Shown here piece by piece: positions 9,416 through 18,996 of a DNA stretch of 64,000 nt (position 1 is the stretch's first letter; each line of letters begins with the position of its first letter). The notes under the pieces are model-generated. The model saw only the letters and a program-made list of their open reading frames with translations. It made no database searches and had not been told where the DNA came from. The stretch is taken from the NCBI GenBank assembly GCA_937925685.1, contig CALAMI010000011.1, positions 124,001 to 188,000 on the forward strand. The letters run 5' to 3'. The position numbers and the translations under genes were made by a program. The stretch comes from Candidatus Binatia bacterium. GTDB lineage: Bacteria > Desulfobacterota > Binatia > HRBIN30.

Positions 9416-10162
9416 ATGGGTGAGGGTGTTGAAGTTGTGTTCTTAGGTGCCGGGGACGCGTTTTGCTCGCGAGGCCAGCAGCAGGCGGCTTACGCGCTAA
9501 AGAGCGCCCAAGGCTTGATCCTTTTGGATTGCGGCGCAACCACGCTAGCAGCACTTCACCGCCATGAGGTCGATGTCGGGGCCATTGATGCGGTGTTTCT
9601 CAGCCACTTGCACGGCGATCATTTTGGTGGCTTGCCGTTTTTGTTTCTGGAGTGGACCTACCAGGTCCAACGGCGACGGCCAGTCGAGGTCGTGGGTCCT
9701 CCGGGTACCGCCGAGCGAGTGAGCACGCTGTTTCGCACGTTGTACCGCGATGTAGGTCGAAAGCCCTTGCCCTTCGAAGTCTCCTACCGTGAGGTGCAAC
9801 CGGAGGAGCGTATCGCCGTTGCTGGCGCCTTGCTTGTGCCATTTCGCGTGCCTCACCAGCAGGAAGAACTGTCGTTTGGAGTGTTGGCGAGTCTTGGTGG
9901 GCGCCGGATCGTTTACTCCGGAGACACGGGCTGGACCGATGAGCTGATCAAGCGCTCGGATGGGGCCGACTTGTTCATTTGTGAGTGCAGCTTTTTCGAC
10001 ACAGTGGTTCCTCATCACCTGGCCTACGTTACCCTCGAACGAGCCTCAGCCCGCTTAGGCTGCCGCCGGCTGATTCTGACGCACCTCGGGCGAGACGTTT
10101 TGGCGCGAAGAGACACCTTGCAGCTGGAACTCGCACACGACGGACTACGAATTCGTCTTTAG
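9416..10162 (+). CDS. metallo-beta-lactamase-fold hydrolase, RNase Z-like
   Basis: The 248-residue protein carries the complete metallo-beta-lactamase metal site. HLHGDHFGG (HxHxDH) lies near residues 63-71, followed by a histidine in VPHQQEE, the bridging aspartate in VYSGDTGWTDEL, and the last histidine in LILTHLG. The arrangement resembles the ribonuclease Z/ElaC and related phosphodiesterase branch of the fold, but the long exosite arm of RNase Z is not obvious, so tRNA 3'-end processing is only a possibility. GAAGGCGAAGAG precedes the ATG, 27 bases after gdhB, suggesting readthrough from the same operon. Cytoplasmic, with no signal peptide. Confidence 0.85.
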   Translation: MGEGVEVVFLGAGDAFCSRGQQQAAYALKSAQGLILLDCGATTLAALHRHEVDVGAIDAVFLSHLHGDHFGGLPFLFLEWTYQVQRRRPVEVVGPPGTAERVSTLFRTLYRDVGRKPLPFEVSYREVQPEERIAVAGALLVPFRVPHQQEELSFGVLASLGGRRIVYSGDTGWTDELIKRSDGADLFICECSFFDTVVPHHLAYVTLERASARLGCRRLILTHLGRDVLARRDTLQLELAHDGLRIRL

Positions 10163-10268
10163 ATTACGAATTCCTGTTTAAAGGTGCGCGTCTACCACCT
10201 GGGTACGCAAACGGGAAGCAGGGGCGTGCTCCTTGCTCATGCAAGGTAACCGAGCGAGCCTTGTCAGG
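10163..10268. other. convergent spacer with short hairpin
   Basis: Between the convergent hydrolase and Cys-rich genes there is a perfect 6-bp hairpin at 10231-10246 (CCTTGC, loop TCAT, GCAAGG). Neither strand has a T-run after it, so it is not a typical intrinsic terminator, although a folded stop for both transcripts is possible. Confidence 0.35.
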
Positions 10269-11693
10269 TCACGGGACGCAAGGGAAGTCGGCTGCAGGAT
10301 TGAGTCCGGCGGTGATGAACGACTGTTTTAAGCGGGGGTCGCGACTGCCACTTGTCATCTCCTCAAAACATCTCACATCGGTCAAAGCGCAATAGGCGAG
10401 CGTGTTTAGGTCCGGTGCCGAGGCGCAGCCAGCGAAAGGGTTGCTGAAGCCGAGGCCGCCAACGAAGGATCGCAGTTGCTGGAAGGTTAAAAGTGTGCAG
10501 GGCGTGAGTGGCTGGGTGATCTTGATTTGCCCGCTGTTGAGCTTGTTGTCAATGGCAGCGTCGATCGTCGAGCAGGGAGTTGCGTATGACGGGGTACAAG
10601 TTCCAGCGCCATCGATTTCGTTGGCGAGCTCGCATTTGGCAACCTTGTCGCCACACGCGTGCAGCTTATTTGCGCCAAGCGTGGCGAGACCCTTGCCCGA
10701 ACCTTGGAACTTCTTGTTGCAGGCCAACACGACGGAGGCGGGCAAGGGTGGTGGCGGGGAACCATCGGGAGTGACGTCAATCGAACCGAACACCGAGGAG
10801 CCCTGACCAGTGGTGCAGCCGCCCCCACCCGGGTCCTTCCAGGTGATGCAATACTGCAGGTCCTGCTCGAAGGGGCCCAAGTACACCGGGGGAAAGTAGC
10901 TTTCCTGAACCGTGACCGTTTGAACCGCCACCAAATCGTTGCAATTTGTCCCTGTGCCTACTCGTACCTCGACCTTGCCGTTGCTGGAGTTACTGCCGCA
11001 GGCAAGGGCGGTGGCGTCGATCGCAAGGCGGTTTGTATTGGGAAGGCTGATCGTGCCCGGGTTGGCTAAGACTCCAGGCGACGCTGGAGTGAGGACCACG
11101 GTCGTGGAGCTGGGCCGCTGGAGGGATGAAAAAAATATGCCGACGGGCTGCGCATTATCGAGCAAGATGCCAGCTCGCGGAGCCACTCGGCTTAGCTCCA
11201 TTTCTACATTGTTGTCGATTACGTCGCGCAAACATGTGACCAGGTCTTGCAAATTACTGCCGCCGCAACCGCTAGGGTTGAAGGACCCGCACCCTCCATG
11301 GTTATTGAAGTACAACCCGCCTGGGGCGCTCGAACACATTTGTGTGATTCCGAGGGGCGTGCATGCTGTCATCACGTCGCTCACGAACTTGTCTCGCGCC
11401 TTCATGAGCCCTTGGCCCGGGGTGATCAGCTTGGCCACGCAAAACGCCGTTGCCTTGTCGCGGCAGGATTTCACGTCGAGCTGGTGAATTTCCTCGAGCA
11501 ATGCACATTTCAGCAATTTGTTCGTGCACGCCAGAACAAGGTTTCGCCGGGCTTTCGCGTAAGCTTTTCCTTTGCTCGTGAGTTTTGCCCGACAAAGCCG
11601 GGCAGCTTGCGCTTGTGGTGAGAGGGCAAGCGCGGGACTCGTACTTAAAGCGGCCGTTAACGCGACTGCCACCAAGAACGCTACCTTCCGCAT
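10269..11693 (-). CDS. secreted Cys-rich protein with duplicated module
   Basis: ATG 11693 is chosen because AAGAGGTG precedes it and the product then starts with a clear Sec signal peptide (MRKVAFLVAVALTAALSTSP, likely cleavage after ALA near residue 23). The mature protein of about 450 residues has an N-terminal module C34-x21-C56-x6-C63-x13-C77-x7-C85. It is repeated near the C-terminus (from about residue 335) as C-x21-C-x6-C-x11-C-x7-C with similar lysine-rich helices (LTSKGKAYAKARR versus FQGSGKGLATLGANK). Between them is a strand-rich, Ser/Thr/Pro-rich region that looks like a beta-sandwich. I do not recognise a named family. The pattern suggests a disulfide-stabilised periplasmic or extracellular protein. 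It is monocistronic and convergent with the hydrolase. Confidence 0.75.
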   Translation of the reverse strand: MRKVAFLVAVALTAALSTSPALALSPQAQAARLCRAKLTSKGKAYAKARRNLVLACTNKLLKCALLEEIHQLDVKSCRDKATAFCVAKLITPGQGLMKARDKFVSDVMTACTPLGITQMCSSAPGGLYFNNHGGCGSFNPSGCGGSNLQDLVTCLRDVIDNNVEMELSRVAPRAGILLDNAQPVGIFFSSLQRPSSTTVVLTPASPGVLANPGTISLPNTNRLAIDATALACGSNSSNGKVEVRVGTGTNCNDLVAVQTVTVQESYFPPVYLGPFEQDLQYCITWKDPGGGGCTTGQGSSVFGSIDVTPDGSPPPPLPASVVLACNKKFQGSGKGLATLGANKLHACGDKVAKCELANEIDGAGTCTPSYATPCSTIDAAIDNKLNSGQIKITQPLTPCTLLTFQQLRSFVGGLGFSNPFAGCASAPDLNTLAYCALTDVRCFEEMTSGSRDPRLKQSFITAGLNPAADFPCVP

Positions 11694-11844
11694 ATTGGAC
11701 ACCTCTTGAACGTCGAAATTTTTTTTCCCTTGCTCGACTCGAGTCAAGTGGAAACTTGCCTTTCCAGAAAGGGCGCCGATGGGGTGCCAGCGCCTCAAAG
11801 GTACCGTGGGTGATGGTTCTGCGGGTAGGCCGCCACACCGATGT

Positions 11845-12069
11845 TCAGCGCCGAAACAAATACAGGAGCAAGGTCAGCACCAGGCTGATCACGATGCTCG
11901 TCATCAGTGGGAAGTAAATGGTCACATGGTCCGTTTTGTAATAAAAATCTCCTGGCAACCGGCCAAGCCAAGGCAGCTTGCCGGCGAGGCTGAGGAGCAG
12001 CCCCACAGCAATGAGTACCACACCAACAAGGACGAGGAACCGACCGAGTTCTGACACGCTCGCCTCCAT
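11845..12069 (-). CDS. DUF2905 small membrane protein
   Basis: This 74-residue protein has two predicted membrane helices (LGRFLVLVGVVLIAVGLLL and IYFPLMTSIVISLVLTLLL) separated by the conserved loop LPWLGRLPGDFYYK, the signature of the DUF2905 family. It lies 15 bases downstream of ruvB, a frequent position for this family, so it is probably the last gene of the ruv operon. Function is unknown; no catalytic residues are visible. It would sit in the inner membrane. Confidence 0.85.
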   Translation of the reverse strand: MEASVSELGRFLVLVGVVLIAVGLLLSLAGKLPWLGRLPGDFYYKTDHVTIYFPLMTSIVISLVLTLLLYLFRR

Positions 12070-12084
12070 CGGATCTTTCTGCTG

Positions 12085-13179
12085 TCACAATTTCACGAAC
12101 AGGTCTGGCTGGCGCGCACCAGTTGGCGGTGTGCGGCCCAAGGCTTCATATGCAAGGCGAGTGGCCATGCGGCCGCGCGGGGTCCGAGCAAGAAAGCCCT
12201 CCTGGAGCAAGAAAGGCTCGTACACATCCTCGATGGTTTCCCGCTCCTCACCCACGGCCGCCGCGAGGGTGCTCAGGCCCACCGGTCCACCATCGAACTT
12301 GTCGATGATCGTGGCCAGCAGAGTGCGGTCCATGGGGTCGAATCCAAATTGGTCGACGCCGAGAAGTCGCATGGCTTCATCGGCCACCGTGGCGTCGATT
12401 TGGCCGTTGGCCCGCACTTGGGCGAAATCGCGCACGCGCCGCAACAATCGGTTGGCGATTCTCGGGGTCCCGCGAGAGCGGCGGGCAATCTCGGTGGCAC
12501 CCGCGGCGTCAATGGGAACCGCCAGAATTTGGGCGGCGCGGCGGACGATTTCGGCGAGTTCCCCAACGGTGTAAAAATCGAGGCGAAAACTTACCCCGAA
12601 GCGGTCACGCAGTGGCGAGGTGAGCAATCCCACCCGCGTGGTCGCGCCAATGAGGGTAAAGCGCTGCAAATCGAGGCGGATCGACCGTGCGCTGGCGCCT
12701 TGGCCGATGAGCACGTCGATTTGGTAATCTTCCATGGCCGGGTAGAGGATTTCCTCGACGACGCGGCTTAGGCGGTGGATTTCGTCGATGAAGAGCACGT
12801 CCCCTGCCTGCAGATTGGTCAGAATCGCCGCGAGGTCTCCTGGCCGCTCGATTACGGGGCCTGAGGTGGCGTGAATGTTGACTCCCATCTCCCGGGCGAT
12901 GATGTGGGCAAGCGAAGTTTTTCCCAAGCCAGGTGGCCCGTAAATCAAGAGGTGCTCGAGGCTTTCGTGGCGCCGCTTGGCTGCGTCAATGGCAACCCGA
13001 AGGTTCGCTTTGACGGCTTCTTGACCCACGTACTCGGAGAGGTTCCGTGGTCTGAGGTTGGCGTCGAAGAACGGATCGTCTTCCGCCAGCTGTGGCGCAA
13101 TGGCCGTTGTGCGGTCGGTGGAAGGGGCGCTGCCTTGCCGAGGCGGAGTCCGCTTGCGCGATTCGTGCAGCGGGCTCAT
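12085..13179 (-). CDS. ruvB: Holliday junction branch migration ATPase RuvB
   Basis: The 364-residue AAA+ motor drives branch migration of Holliday junctions as hexamers flanking RuvA. It has the RuvB start [19 protein letters not shown], Walker [10 protein letters not shown], Walker [10 protein letters not shown], sensor 1 [10 protein letters not shown] with the arginine-finger segment SPLRDRFG, and the C-terminal winged helix ending [17 protein letters not shown]. An N-terminal extension of about 35 Ser/Arg/Thr-rich residues precedes the conserved core. The start overlaps the ruvA stop by four bases (ATGA), which indicates translational coupling. Confidence 0.99.
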   Translation of the reverse strand: MSPLHESRKRTPPRQGSAPSTDRTTAIAPQLAEDDPFFDANLRPRNLSEYVGQEAVKANLRVAIDAAKRRHESLEHLLIYGPPGLGKTSLAHIIAREMGVNIHATSGPVIERPGDLAAILTNLQAGDVLFIDEIHRLSRVVEEILYPAMEDYQIDVLIGQGASARSIRLDLQRFTLIGATTRVGLLTSPLRDRFGVSFRLDFYTVGELAEIVRRAAQILAVPIDAAGATEIARRSRGTPRIANRLLRRVRDFAQVRANGQIDATVADEAMRLLGVDQFGFDPMDRTLLATIIDKFDGGPVGLSTLAAAVGEERETIEDVYEPFLLQEGFLARTPRGRMATRLAYEALGRTPPTGARQPDLFVKL

Positions 13180-13769
13180 GCTGCAGCCCTCCTTAACGCG
13201 TCGCGAATGAGGGATTCGAGTTCGAGATTTCCCGCCGAACGGGCTTGTCGTACCGCTTGCGTGGCAACCGCTAGGTTGAATCCGAAGTTCACGAGTGCGG
13301 AAATAGCCTGCTCCTCAATGGGCGACGAACTCCCTTCGGCGACCCCCTTGCTAGCGGCATGCGCAGCTTCGCCCATCCGGTCCCGCAGTTCCACGACTAG
13401 GCGGGTGGCGGTTTTCTTTCCCACCCCGGGGATGGCGACGAGGCGCCCGACGTCACCGTTGGCCAGGGCCTCGCGGAGTTCACGCACAGAGCAGCCCGAA
13501 AGGATGGTTAGGGCCAAGCGCGGCCCCACTCCGGAGACGTGCAGTAGCTCGAGAAACAAATCGCGTTCCGCGGCATCGACGAAGCCGTACAATTGCAGGC
13601 TATCTTCGCGCACGTGTGTGTGCACGTGCAGCTGAACTGGGGCCCCGACCTCGGGGAGCGCACAGTAACCGTGGAGGGAGAGAAACACCTGGTATCCGAC
13701 TCCGTGCACGTCGATGACACACTGAGCCGGAAACTTCTGCACCAACCTTCCCGCCAACCACGCAATCAT
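13176..13769 (-). CDS. ruvA: Holliday junction binding protein RuvA
   Basis: The 197-residue protein binds four-way DNA junctions and loads RuvB. Domain I is an OB-fold ([13 protein letters not shown] through [11 protein letters not shown]). Domain II carries the two helix-hairpin-helix motifs ([17 protein letters not shown] and [19 protein letters not shown]). A flexible linker leads to domain III, the UBA-like RuvB contact ([21 protein letters not shown]). Length and order match the family. It lies 45 bases after ruvC and overlaps ruvB. Confidence 0.98.
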   Translation of the reverse strand: MIAWLAGRLVQKFPAQCVIDVHGVGYQVFLSLHGYCALPEVGAPVQLHVHTHVREDSLQLYGFVDAAERDLFLELLHVSGVGPRLALTILSGCSVRELREALANGDVGRLVAIPGVGKKTATRLVVELRDRMGEAAHAASKGVAEGSSSPIEEQAISALVNFGFNLAVATQAVRQARSAGNLELESLIRDALRRAAA

Positions 13770-13814
13770 GCCGGGCTCTTTTTATCGCAGCCCGGGCATC
13801 AGGGAAAGATCGTC

Positions 13815-14309
13815 CTAACGATGGCGGTTACGACCGAGCTTGCGTTCCAGAGTGCAGGTTTGCAGGTGGCAAAGAGCAGCGCCTAATGCGTCGGCGGCGT
13901 CTTCGGCTGGGGGTGCGGCTAATTTGAGGCGGCGCTGAACCATCCACTGTACTTGCTCTTTCGTGGCACGGCCATCCCCGGTGACCGCAAGCTTGATGGT
14001 GGCTGGTGCATACTCGGCAACGGCAATGCCGAGGCTGCCAGCGGCCGCCAGCACCACTCCCCGGGCTTCGCCCAAGCGCAAGGCGGCCTGAACGTTGTGA
14101 CTCGTGAAGCCTTGTTCCAAGCTCAGACAATGAGGATGGTATTGGGAGAGCAACCGCACAAGCTCGGCGTAAAGCTTGGCCAGACGGGTGCTCATGCCGC
14201 CGCGGCAGCGTACCACACCGCTTCCGAGATACCGCGGAACGGGGAGATCACCCTCGAGCACTCCCCACCCCGTGGCCACGGTACTGGGGTCCACCCCGAT
14301 GACGCGCAT
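13815..14309 (-). CDS. ruvC: Holliday junction resolvase RuvC
   Basis: The 164-residue RNase H-fold endonuclease cuts Holliday junctions symmetrically. The catalytic acidic residues sit in MRVIGVDPS (first Asp), the SLEQGF strand (Glu), and the C-terminal DAADALGAALCHL (two Asp). The start MRVIGVDPSTVATGWG is typical of the family. It is the first gene of ruvC-ruvA-ruvB-DUF2905, with yebC 36 bases upstream on the same strand, the standard order in many proteobacteria. Confidence 0.98.
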   Translation of the reverse strand: MRVIGVDPSTVATGWGVLEGDLPVPRYLGSGVVRCRGGMSTRLAKLYAELVRLLSQYHPHCLSLEQGFTSHNVQAALRLGEARGVVLAAAGSLGIAVAEYAPATIKLAVTGDGRATKEQVQWMVQRRLKLAAPPAEDAADALGAALCHLQTCTLERKLGRNRHR

Positions 14310-14345
14310 AAACTTGCCGCAAGGAATTGCCCTCGACCCCTGTTT

Positions 14346-15095
14346 TCAGGCGCTCAGGCGTTGTAATTCGTCTTCGTCGAAGTCAGCATTCGAGGCCACG
14401 CTTTGAACGTCATCGTGATCTTCTAAAGCTTCGAGGAGCTTCATGGCCTGCAAGGCGTCTTGACCGGTTACCCGGACGGTGTTTTCCGCCACCATCGAAA
14501 CCTCGGCGTTAGCCACGGGGATCTGGGCATTTTGCAGGGCGGTTTTCACGGCCTCGAAATTTTCCGGGGAAGTGAGAATCTCGAAGCTCCCGTCAGTGTC
14601 ACTGACGTCGTCTGCCCCGGCCTCGAGCGCCACCTCCATGAGACGCTCCTCTTCCACGCCGTCCTTGCCGACGGTAATGACCCCTCGCTTCCTGAACATC
14701 CAAGCCACACAACCGCTAGCGCCCAGATTCCCGCCAGCTTTTTCGAAGATGCGGCGAATTTCCGCGACGGTGCGGTTGCGGTTGTCCGTCATCGCTTGCA
14801 CCAACACTGCCACGCCGCCCGGGCCGTATCCTTCGTACTGTACTTCTTCGTACGTGGCCCCCTCGATCTCGCCAGTTCCCCGCTTGATGGCTCGCTCGAT
14901 GTTTTCCAGAGGCATACTGTGCTCGCGTGCGGTTTGCACAGCCGTCCGTAGCCTGGGATTGGCGTTGATATCCCCGCCGCCCAGGCGCGCAGCCACGGTG
15001 ATTTCTTTGATGAGCTTGGTGAACAACTTGCCCCGCTTCGCGTCTTTGGCTGCCTTTTTGTGGCGAATCGAGTGCCATTTGGAATGCCCGGACAT
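14346..15095 (-). CDS. yebC: YebC/PmpR-family protein
   Basis: The 249-residue protein has the invariant family start MSGHSKWHSIRHKKAAKD and the domain II/III residues (NPRLRTAVQTAREHSMPLENIERAIKRG, read in parts) of YebC/PmpR. The family is described as DNA-binding regulators, and more recent work links some members to relieving ribosome stalling at proline motifs. Its location directly before ruvC is conserved in many bacteria. AGGAGGTTTC precedes the start codon, so translation should be strong. Confidence 0.97.
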   Translation of the reverse strand: MSGHSKWHSIRHKKAAKDAKRGKLFTKLIKEITVAARLGGGDINANPRLRTAVQTAREHSMPLENIERAIKRGTGEIEGATYEEVQYEGYGPGGVAVLVQAMTDNRNRTVAEIRRIFEKAGGNLGASGCVAWMFRKRGVITVGKDGVEEERLMEVALEAGADDVSDTDGSFEILTSPENFEAVKTALQNAQIPVANAEVSMVAENTVRVTGQDALQAMKLLEALEDHDDVQSVASNADFDEDELQRLSA

Positions 15096-15197
15096 GTTCG
15101 TGAAACCTCCTCTTGTGGCCAGCGAACTCGAGGTGTTCCTTGTGAAGCGGCTAGCACACCGAGGCGGGGGAGTAAACCGAAGGGAAGGATGGGGAAT

Positions 15198-16082
15198 TCA
15201 CTGGCGCAGCACGAGGTCGACCCAGGAGGCCGGGGCTTCCATTTGCGGGTAATGGCCAACACCGTGCAGGATCGCGCAGTCGGTGTTTGCGAGCTCGGCC
15301 AGTTTTTGCCCGATTGCGAGAACGGCGATCGGGTCGCACTCGCCCCAGACAACGTCGATGGGAATGTTCGTGCGCGCAAAGATCGAACGCCAGCGCTCAG
15401 CATACGTGCTCCGTTCGATGTTGTAGCGTGCGATGCGGCCAATGACGGCAAGCCCGTTGTTCCATGGGATCCAGTAGGCAATGGCGCGGATATCCGCTTC
15501 CGGGGTACGGCTGGGATCAGCCCACAGGAACTTGAACCCCTCGGCGAACCGTTCGGGATCGTAGGTGCGGGCAAATTCTGCTGCCCCCTCTGCCGTCATG
15601 AGGGCGTGCTGCAACGGAGTCAGCCGGGCTAGTTCGATCAGGTGACTGCCGTTACAGAGGACCAGGGATTCGATCTCGAACGGCAGCTTACCTTCTTGCT
15701 GTAAGCACAGCATCTCAACGGCAATGGTCAGCCCCATGTCGTGACCGATGACCCGTGCGCACCGTACCCCATGGGCGGCAACGATCTCTCCCGCGCGGCG
15801 CGCCTGATCGAGCAGGGAGTAAGACACCGTCGGGTCCGTGGGCTTGTCGGAAAAACCAAAACCTAAATGGTCCCACACGAGGATGCGCCGATGCCGCTCT
15901 AAAATTTGCGGGAGTGCAGCTGCGAAATCATGACTGGTCGAGGGAAAGCCATGGACGAGCACGACATCTGGGCCGTCTCCCTCCTGTACGACGAACACAC
16001 GGTGTCCCTCGCGCAGGCGGTAAAAGTGGCCTTTTTGGCGCCATTGGCGCATGACTTCCCCGATGTCTGCCGGTAGCTCCAT
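15198..16082 (-). CDS. alpha/beta hydrolase, haloalkane dehalogenase/epoxide hydrolase type
   Basis: The 294-residue protein shows the oxyanion motif HGFPSTSHDF, the WDHLGFGFSDKP strand-4 motif, a nucleophile elbow GHDMG with aspartate as nucleophile, an acid in WGECDPI and the catalytic histidine in GVGHYPQ. An aspartate nucleophile separates it from esterases and points to dehalogenase, epoxide hydrolase or fluoroacetate-dehalogenase chemistry; the cap domain (YWIPWNNG) holds the specificity and I cannot assign a substrate. ATG 16082 is preferred; ATG 16133 and 16160 are longer options. It lies downstream of the GH31 pseudogene on the same strand. Confidence 0.85.
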   Translation of the reverse strand: MELPADIGEVMRQWRQKGHFYRLREGHRVFVVQEGDGPDVVLVHGFPSTSHDFAAALPQILERHRRILVWDHLGFGFSDKPTDPTVSYSLLDQARRAGEIVAAHGVRCARVIGHDMGLTIAVEMLCLQQEGKLPFEIESLVLCNGSHLIELARLTPLQHALMTAEGAAEFARTYDPERFAEGFKFLWADPSRTPEADIRAIAYWIPWNNGLAVIGRIARYNIERSTYAERWRSIFARTNIPIDVVWGECDPIAVLAIGQKLAELANTDCAILHGVGHYPQMEAPASWVDLVLRQ

Positions 16083-16295
16083 GGTTCCCGACCCTGTCCT
16101 CGATAGCCGCTCTCTACGATCGCGTGCCGCCATTGTTGCTGGGCTGGGTAACTCTGGCAAGCTTGGCCTGGCGTTCAGTGTCGGTGGGTCCGTGTGCTGC
16201 AGAACGTTCGAATTCGTCGATTTAAGGGTGGGGTTCCCGCTTGGCGCCTACGGTGCCACGCCACAGAGTGTTCCGTGTGGTTACAGTCGCATGAG

Positions 16296-18691
16296 TCAGG
16301 AACACACTTCGATGGTCGTCGCTTCTACACACGGGCAGTCCACGCTGACGCGCACGGTCTGGGTGGCGCTGTCGTGTTCCCAGTTGGGCCAGGATGCATG
16401 GTTGACTCGCACTTCACGTGGCGCGGCACTCCGATGAAGCACCACCGTGACGCGCCGTGGTTTGGCGTCTTTTGGATACCGACCGACGGTTTGCTCGATG
16501 ACGACCCTTACTGGCTCTTCGCTTCCCGGCCCCTCGGCCCCGCCTGCGGTGATGCGACACTCCGTTGTGCAGAACTCGCCCTGCTGGTAGTTGCGTGTGT
16601 GCCCATCGTCATCGTACAAAGTGAACGTAGCGGGGTAAGGGGGATAGCCATGCAGCTCGATTTCGTCGAAGCGATGGTCGTCTCCGATGCACTGCATCAC
16701 TGGCTCGAGGGGGAGGATGCTGCCACTAAGCACCAAGAGTGGTAGCCGATCCAAGGGAGCGGGGTGGTACACCACGCTGCCCCCCTGGTAGCTTTGCGTC
16801 GTCCAGAAGTCGTGCCAAAAGGCACTGGGCAATTAGATGGTTCGCCCCCTGGCGCCAGGGGTAACGATGGGTGCGACGAGCAGCGCCGGGCCAAGCATGA
16901 CCTGATCCTCAGTGGCATCGAAGCGCGATTCCTCGAACTCGAACCGCATCGGGCGCAGTGGCGGTAGGCCGGTGCGGTGTGCCTCCCAGGCCAACGCGTA
17001 GTAGTGTAATAGTAAGGTAACAAGCGGTACCGCAGTTCAGCATAGCTGCGGAAGTTTGCTTCCACCTCGGGGCCGTGCGACCAGGGGAAGCGGGCGTCGT
17101 CGAACTGCTCCGGGCGAATAAGGTAACGGGCCATGGGGTTGAGAAGTGCCCATTGTGCGTAGCGCGCATGCGTCTCCGGTGTGGTCTTGCCGTCGAGCCC
17201 GAACACATCGGCCGTCCAGCGGGCGAAGCCGAGCAGGCTTAGATTCAGCCCAGCCCGCATTGTCCGGCGAATATCCTGAAACGTCGGATGCGGGTCGCCG
17301 AGGAAAAGGGCAGGGAAGCGCTGCGAACCGGCCCCGGCGGAACGCGCGTATACGAACGGGCGGTGCTCGTCCAGCTCCCCCATTCCCTAGAACAGAGCAC
17401 GACTGTAAAAGAAGCCGTACAGGTTATGATACTTTTGCCCGCTCATGCCGAGGTCACCGCGCCCGTTCATCGGTAAATATTCGCCGTCGTCGTTGTTGAA
17501 GAATGCCACTCCCTCTTCGCAGCGCGGGCGCATCAAATCGTTGAACCAGCGCGCAGCTGCCGGGTTGTTGAAGTCCACCATGCCGCCAGCGCCAAACCAC
17601 CAGGGCGTGTCATCGTGTGCGAAATAGCCTCGGGCTTTGCCCTCAGCGTGCTGCACTGGTGCCCGCTCGTCGTCGTTTTCAACGCCGGGGCTGACGTTGT
17701 GTGCGAGCTGGTTGAGCACGAACTTCTGCACACGCCGGCGGCGGTTGTTTTGAAATGGGGTGAGAATCAAACCCAGCCGAACACCGAGCGAGCGTAATTG
17801 AGAGGTGAACGATCCAGGGTCGGGGAAGAGGGAACGGCGCCACTCGAAGTTGTGAAGCCTTTCTTCCCAGTGGTAGTCGAGGATGACAGCATCGAGGGGT
17901 AGATGGCGCCGCCCGTGTTCGGGGACGAAGAGTAACACTTTGTCCCGCGCTTCTTGCGGGTAGCTGGTCACCATCGGCCCAAAGGCCCAGCGGGGCAACA
18001 GCGGCGGACGGCCGGTGGATTGCGTATAGGTTTGGATCAGCTCGCGTAGAGATGGCCCGTACATCATGATGTAGTCAGCGTTCGGGCCGGCTGCGGTCAC
18101 GCTGAGGGTGCCGCCATCGGGATCGATCTTCCGAAGAGTGGGGTGGCTATTGAGGAGAAAAATCCCGTAGCCACGCGAGCTAGAAAAAACAGGAATGGCC
18201 GAGTACGTTTCCCGGTGTTGCAGCAAGGCAATGGCGTCGCGGATTCTAAGCTCGATCTGGCCACGCTCGCGGCGAAAGGCGTTGAACCACTCGCCCCAAC
18301 CCCAGAAGGCCTCGCCCGGTTCGATGCGCCACGTCAGGCCGATGGTTTCGTGTGAGCGGTCATTGTCGATGCGCAGCCGAAAGGCCGGAATGTCTAGCGC
18401 CACGCGGAACGGAAGGTTTCCAGACTCCTGCCCAAAGCGCGGAGGCTGAGCTTCCGACAGCAGGAAACGGGATTCGGTCAAGGCGATGCGAACATTTGCG
18501 GCATCGATCTTCGTCGTAAGTAAGCGCTCTTCGGGCTGTACCGGCGGCGTGGCCAGCAGCACGTGGCTGAGCCAGGGTCAATCTGGCGGCAACGGTTTCG
18601 CGGGTGGTGCATGGGTGATGCGCACGGCACGAGGCAACAAAAAGCGTGCGCGGATGGTTCGTGTCCCTACGGTAAACGTGTCCTCGGCCAT
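16296..18691 (-). pseudogene. GH31-family alpha-glycosidase, inactivated by stops and a frameshift
   Basis: Three aligned pieces together make one glycoside hydrolase family 31 protein of about 800 residues. It starts at ATG 18691 (MAEDTFTVGTRTIRARFLLP). An in-frame TGA interrupts it at 18580-18578, TAG at 17389-17387 between YSRALF and GMGELDEHRPF, a frameshift falls at about 16996-17020 within a TAC/TAT-rich stretch (RLLPYYY then YALAWEAHRTGLPPLRP), and TAA at 16835-16833 splits GARGRTI from LPSAFWHDFW. The sugar-binding and catalytic parts are still readable, including FNNDDGEYLPMNG (nucleophile region) and LLGFARWTADVFG (acid/base region). Each break falls where family members continue, so this was an intact gene recently. 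No replacement copy is seen here. Confidence 0.88.
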
Positions 18692-18996
18692 TGCGGTTGT
18701 ATCCGCGTTCTTGCGTGCGCCCCACCTACAGAGGGTTTCCCAGAAAGCTACAATGCCGCCGCCACCGTTGACAATGCTCCAAGCCAGTGGGTTTGCTGAC
18801 CATCGCGAAGGCTTGCTCGAGGGAACGGGGGGTCCGTGTCAGGCTGAAGTTGTCCGCTTGGAAGGGGAAAGCGAGGCCGCGGTGGAGCCATCGAGGAGCA
18901 GCGCCTCCGGGCGTAGATGGCGCCCACGGACCGGTAGCATTGTGAGCTGCACAGCTGCTGCGCTGCGGATGCAAGGGAGAGGCGCAGCTCGGTAAG
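18692..18996. other. 305-base gap upstream of the GH31 pseudogene
   Basis: This stretch lies between the end of pssA and the start of the GH31 pseudogene, both on the minus strand. In the pseudogene's frame it stays open upstream to a TGA near 18838 and reads a Gly-rich peptide, but I recognise no family in it. No terminator with a T-run, tRNA or clear promoter is visible. Confidence 0.4.

Noticed and set aside
16296-18691. stop-codon recoding or three separate genes instead of a GH31 pseudogene
   Set aside because: Three different stop codons plus a frameshift break a single continuous family alignment, which recoding or true gene splitting would not produce.
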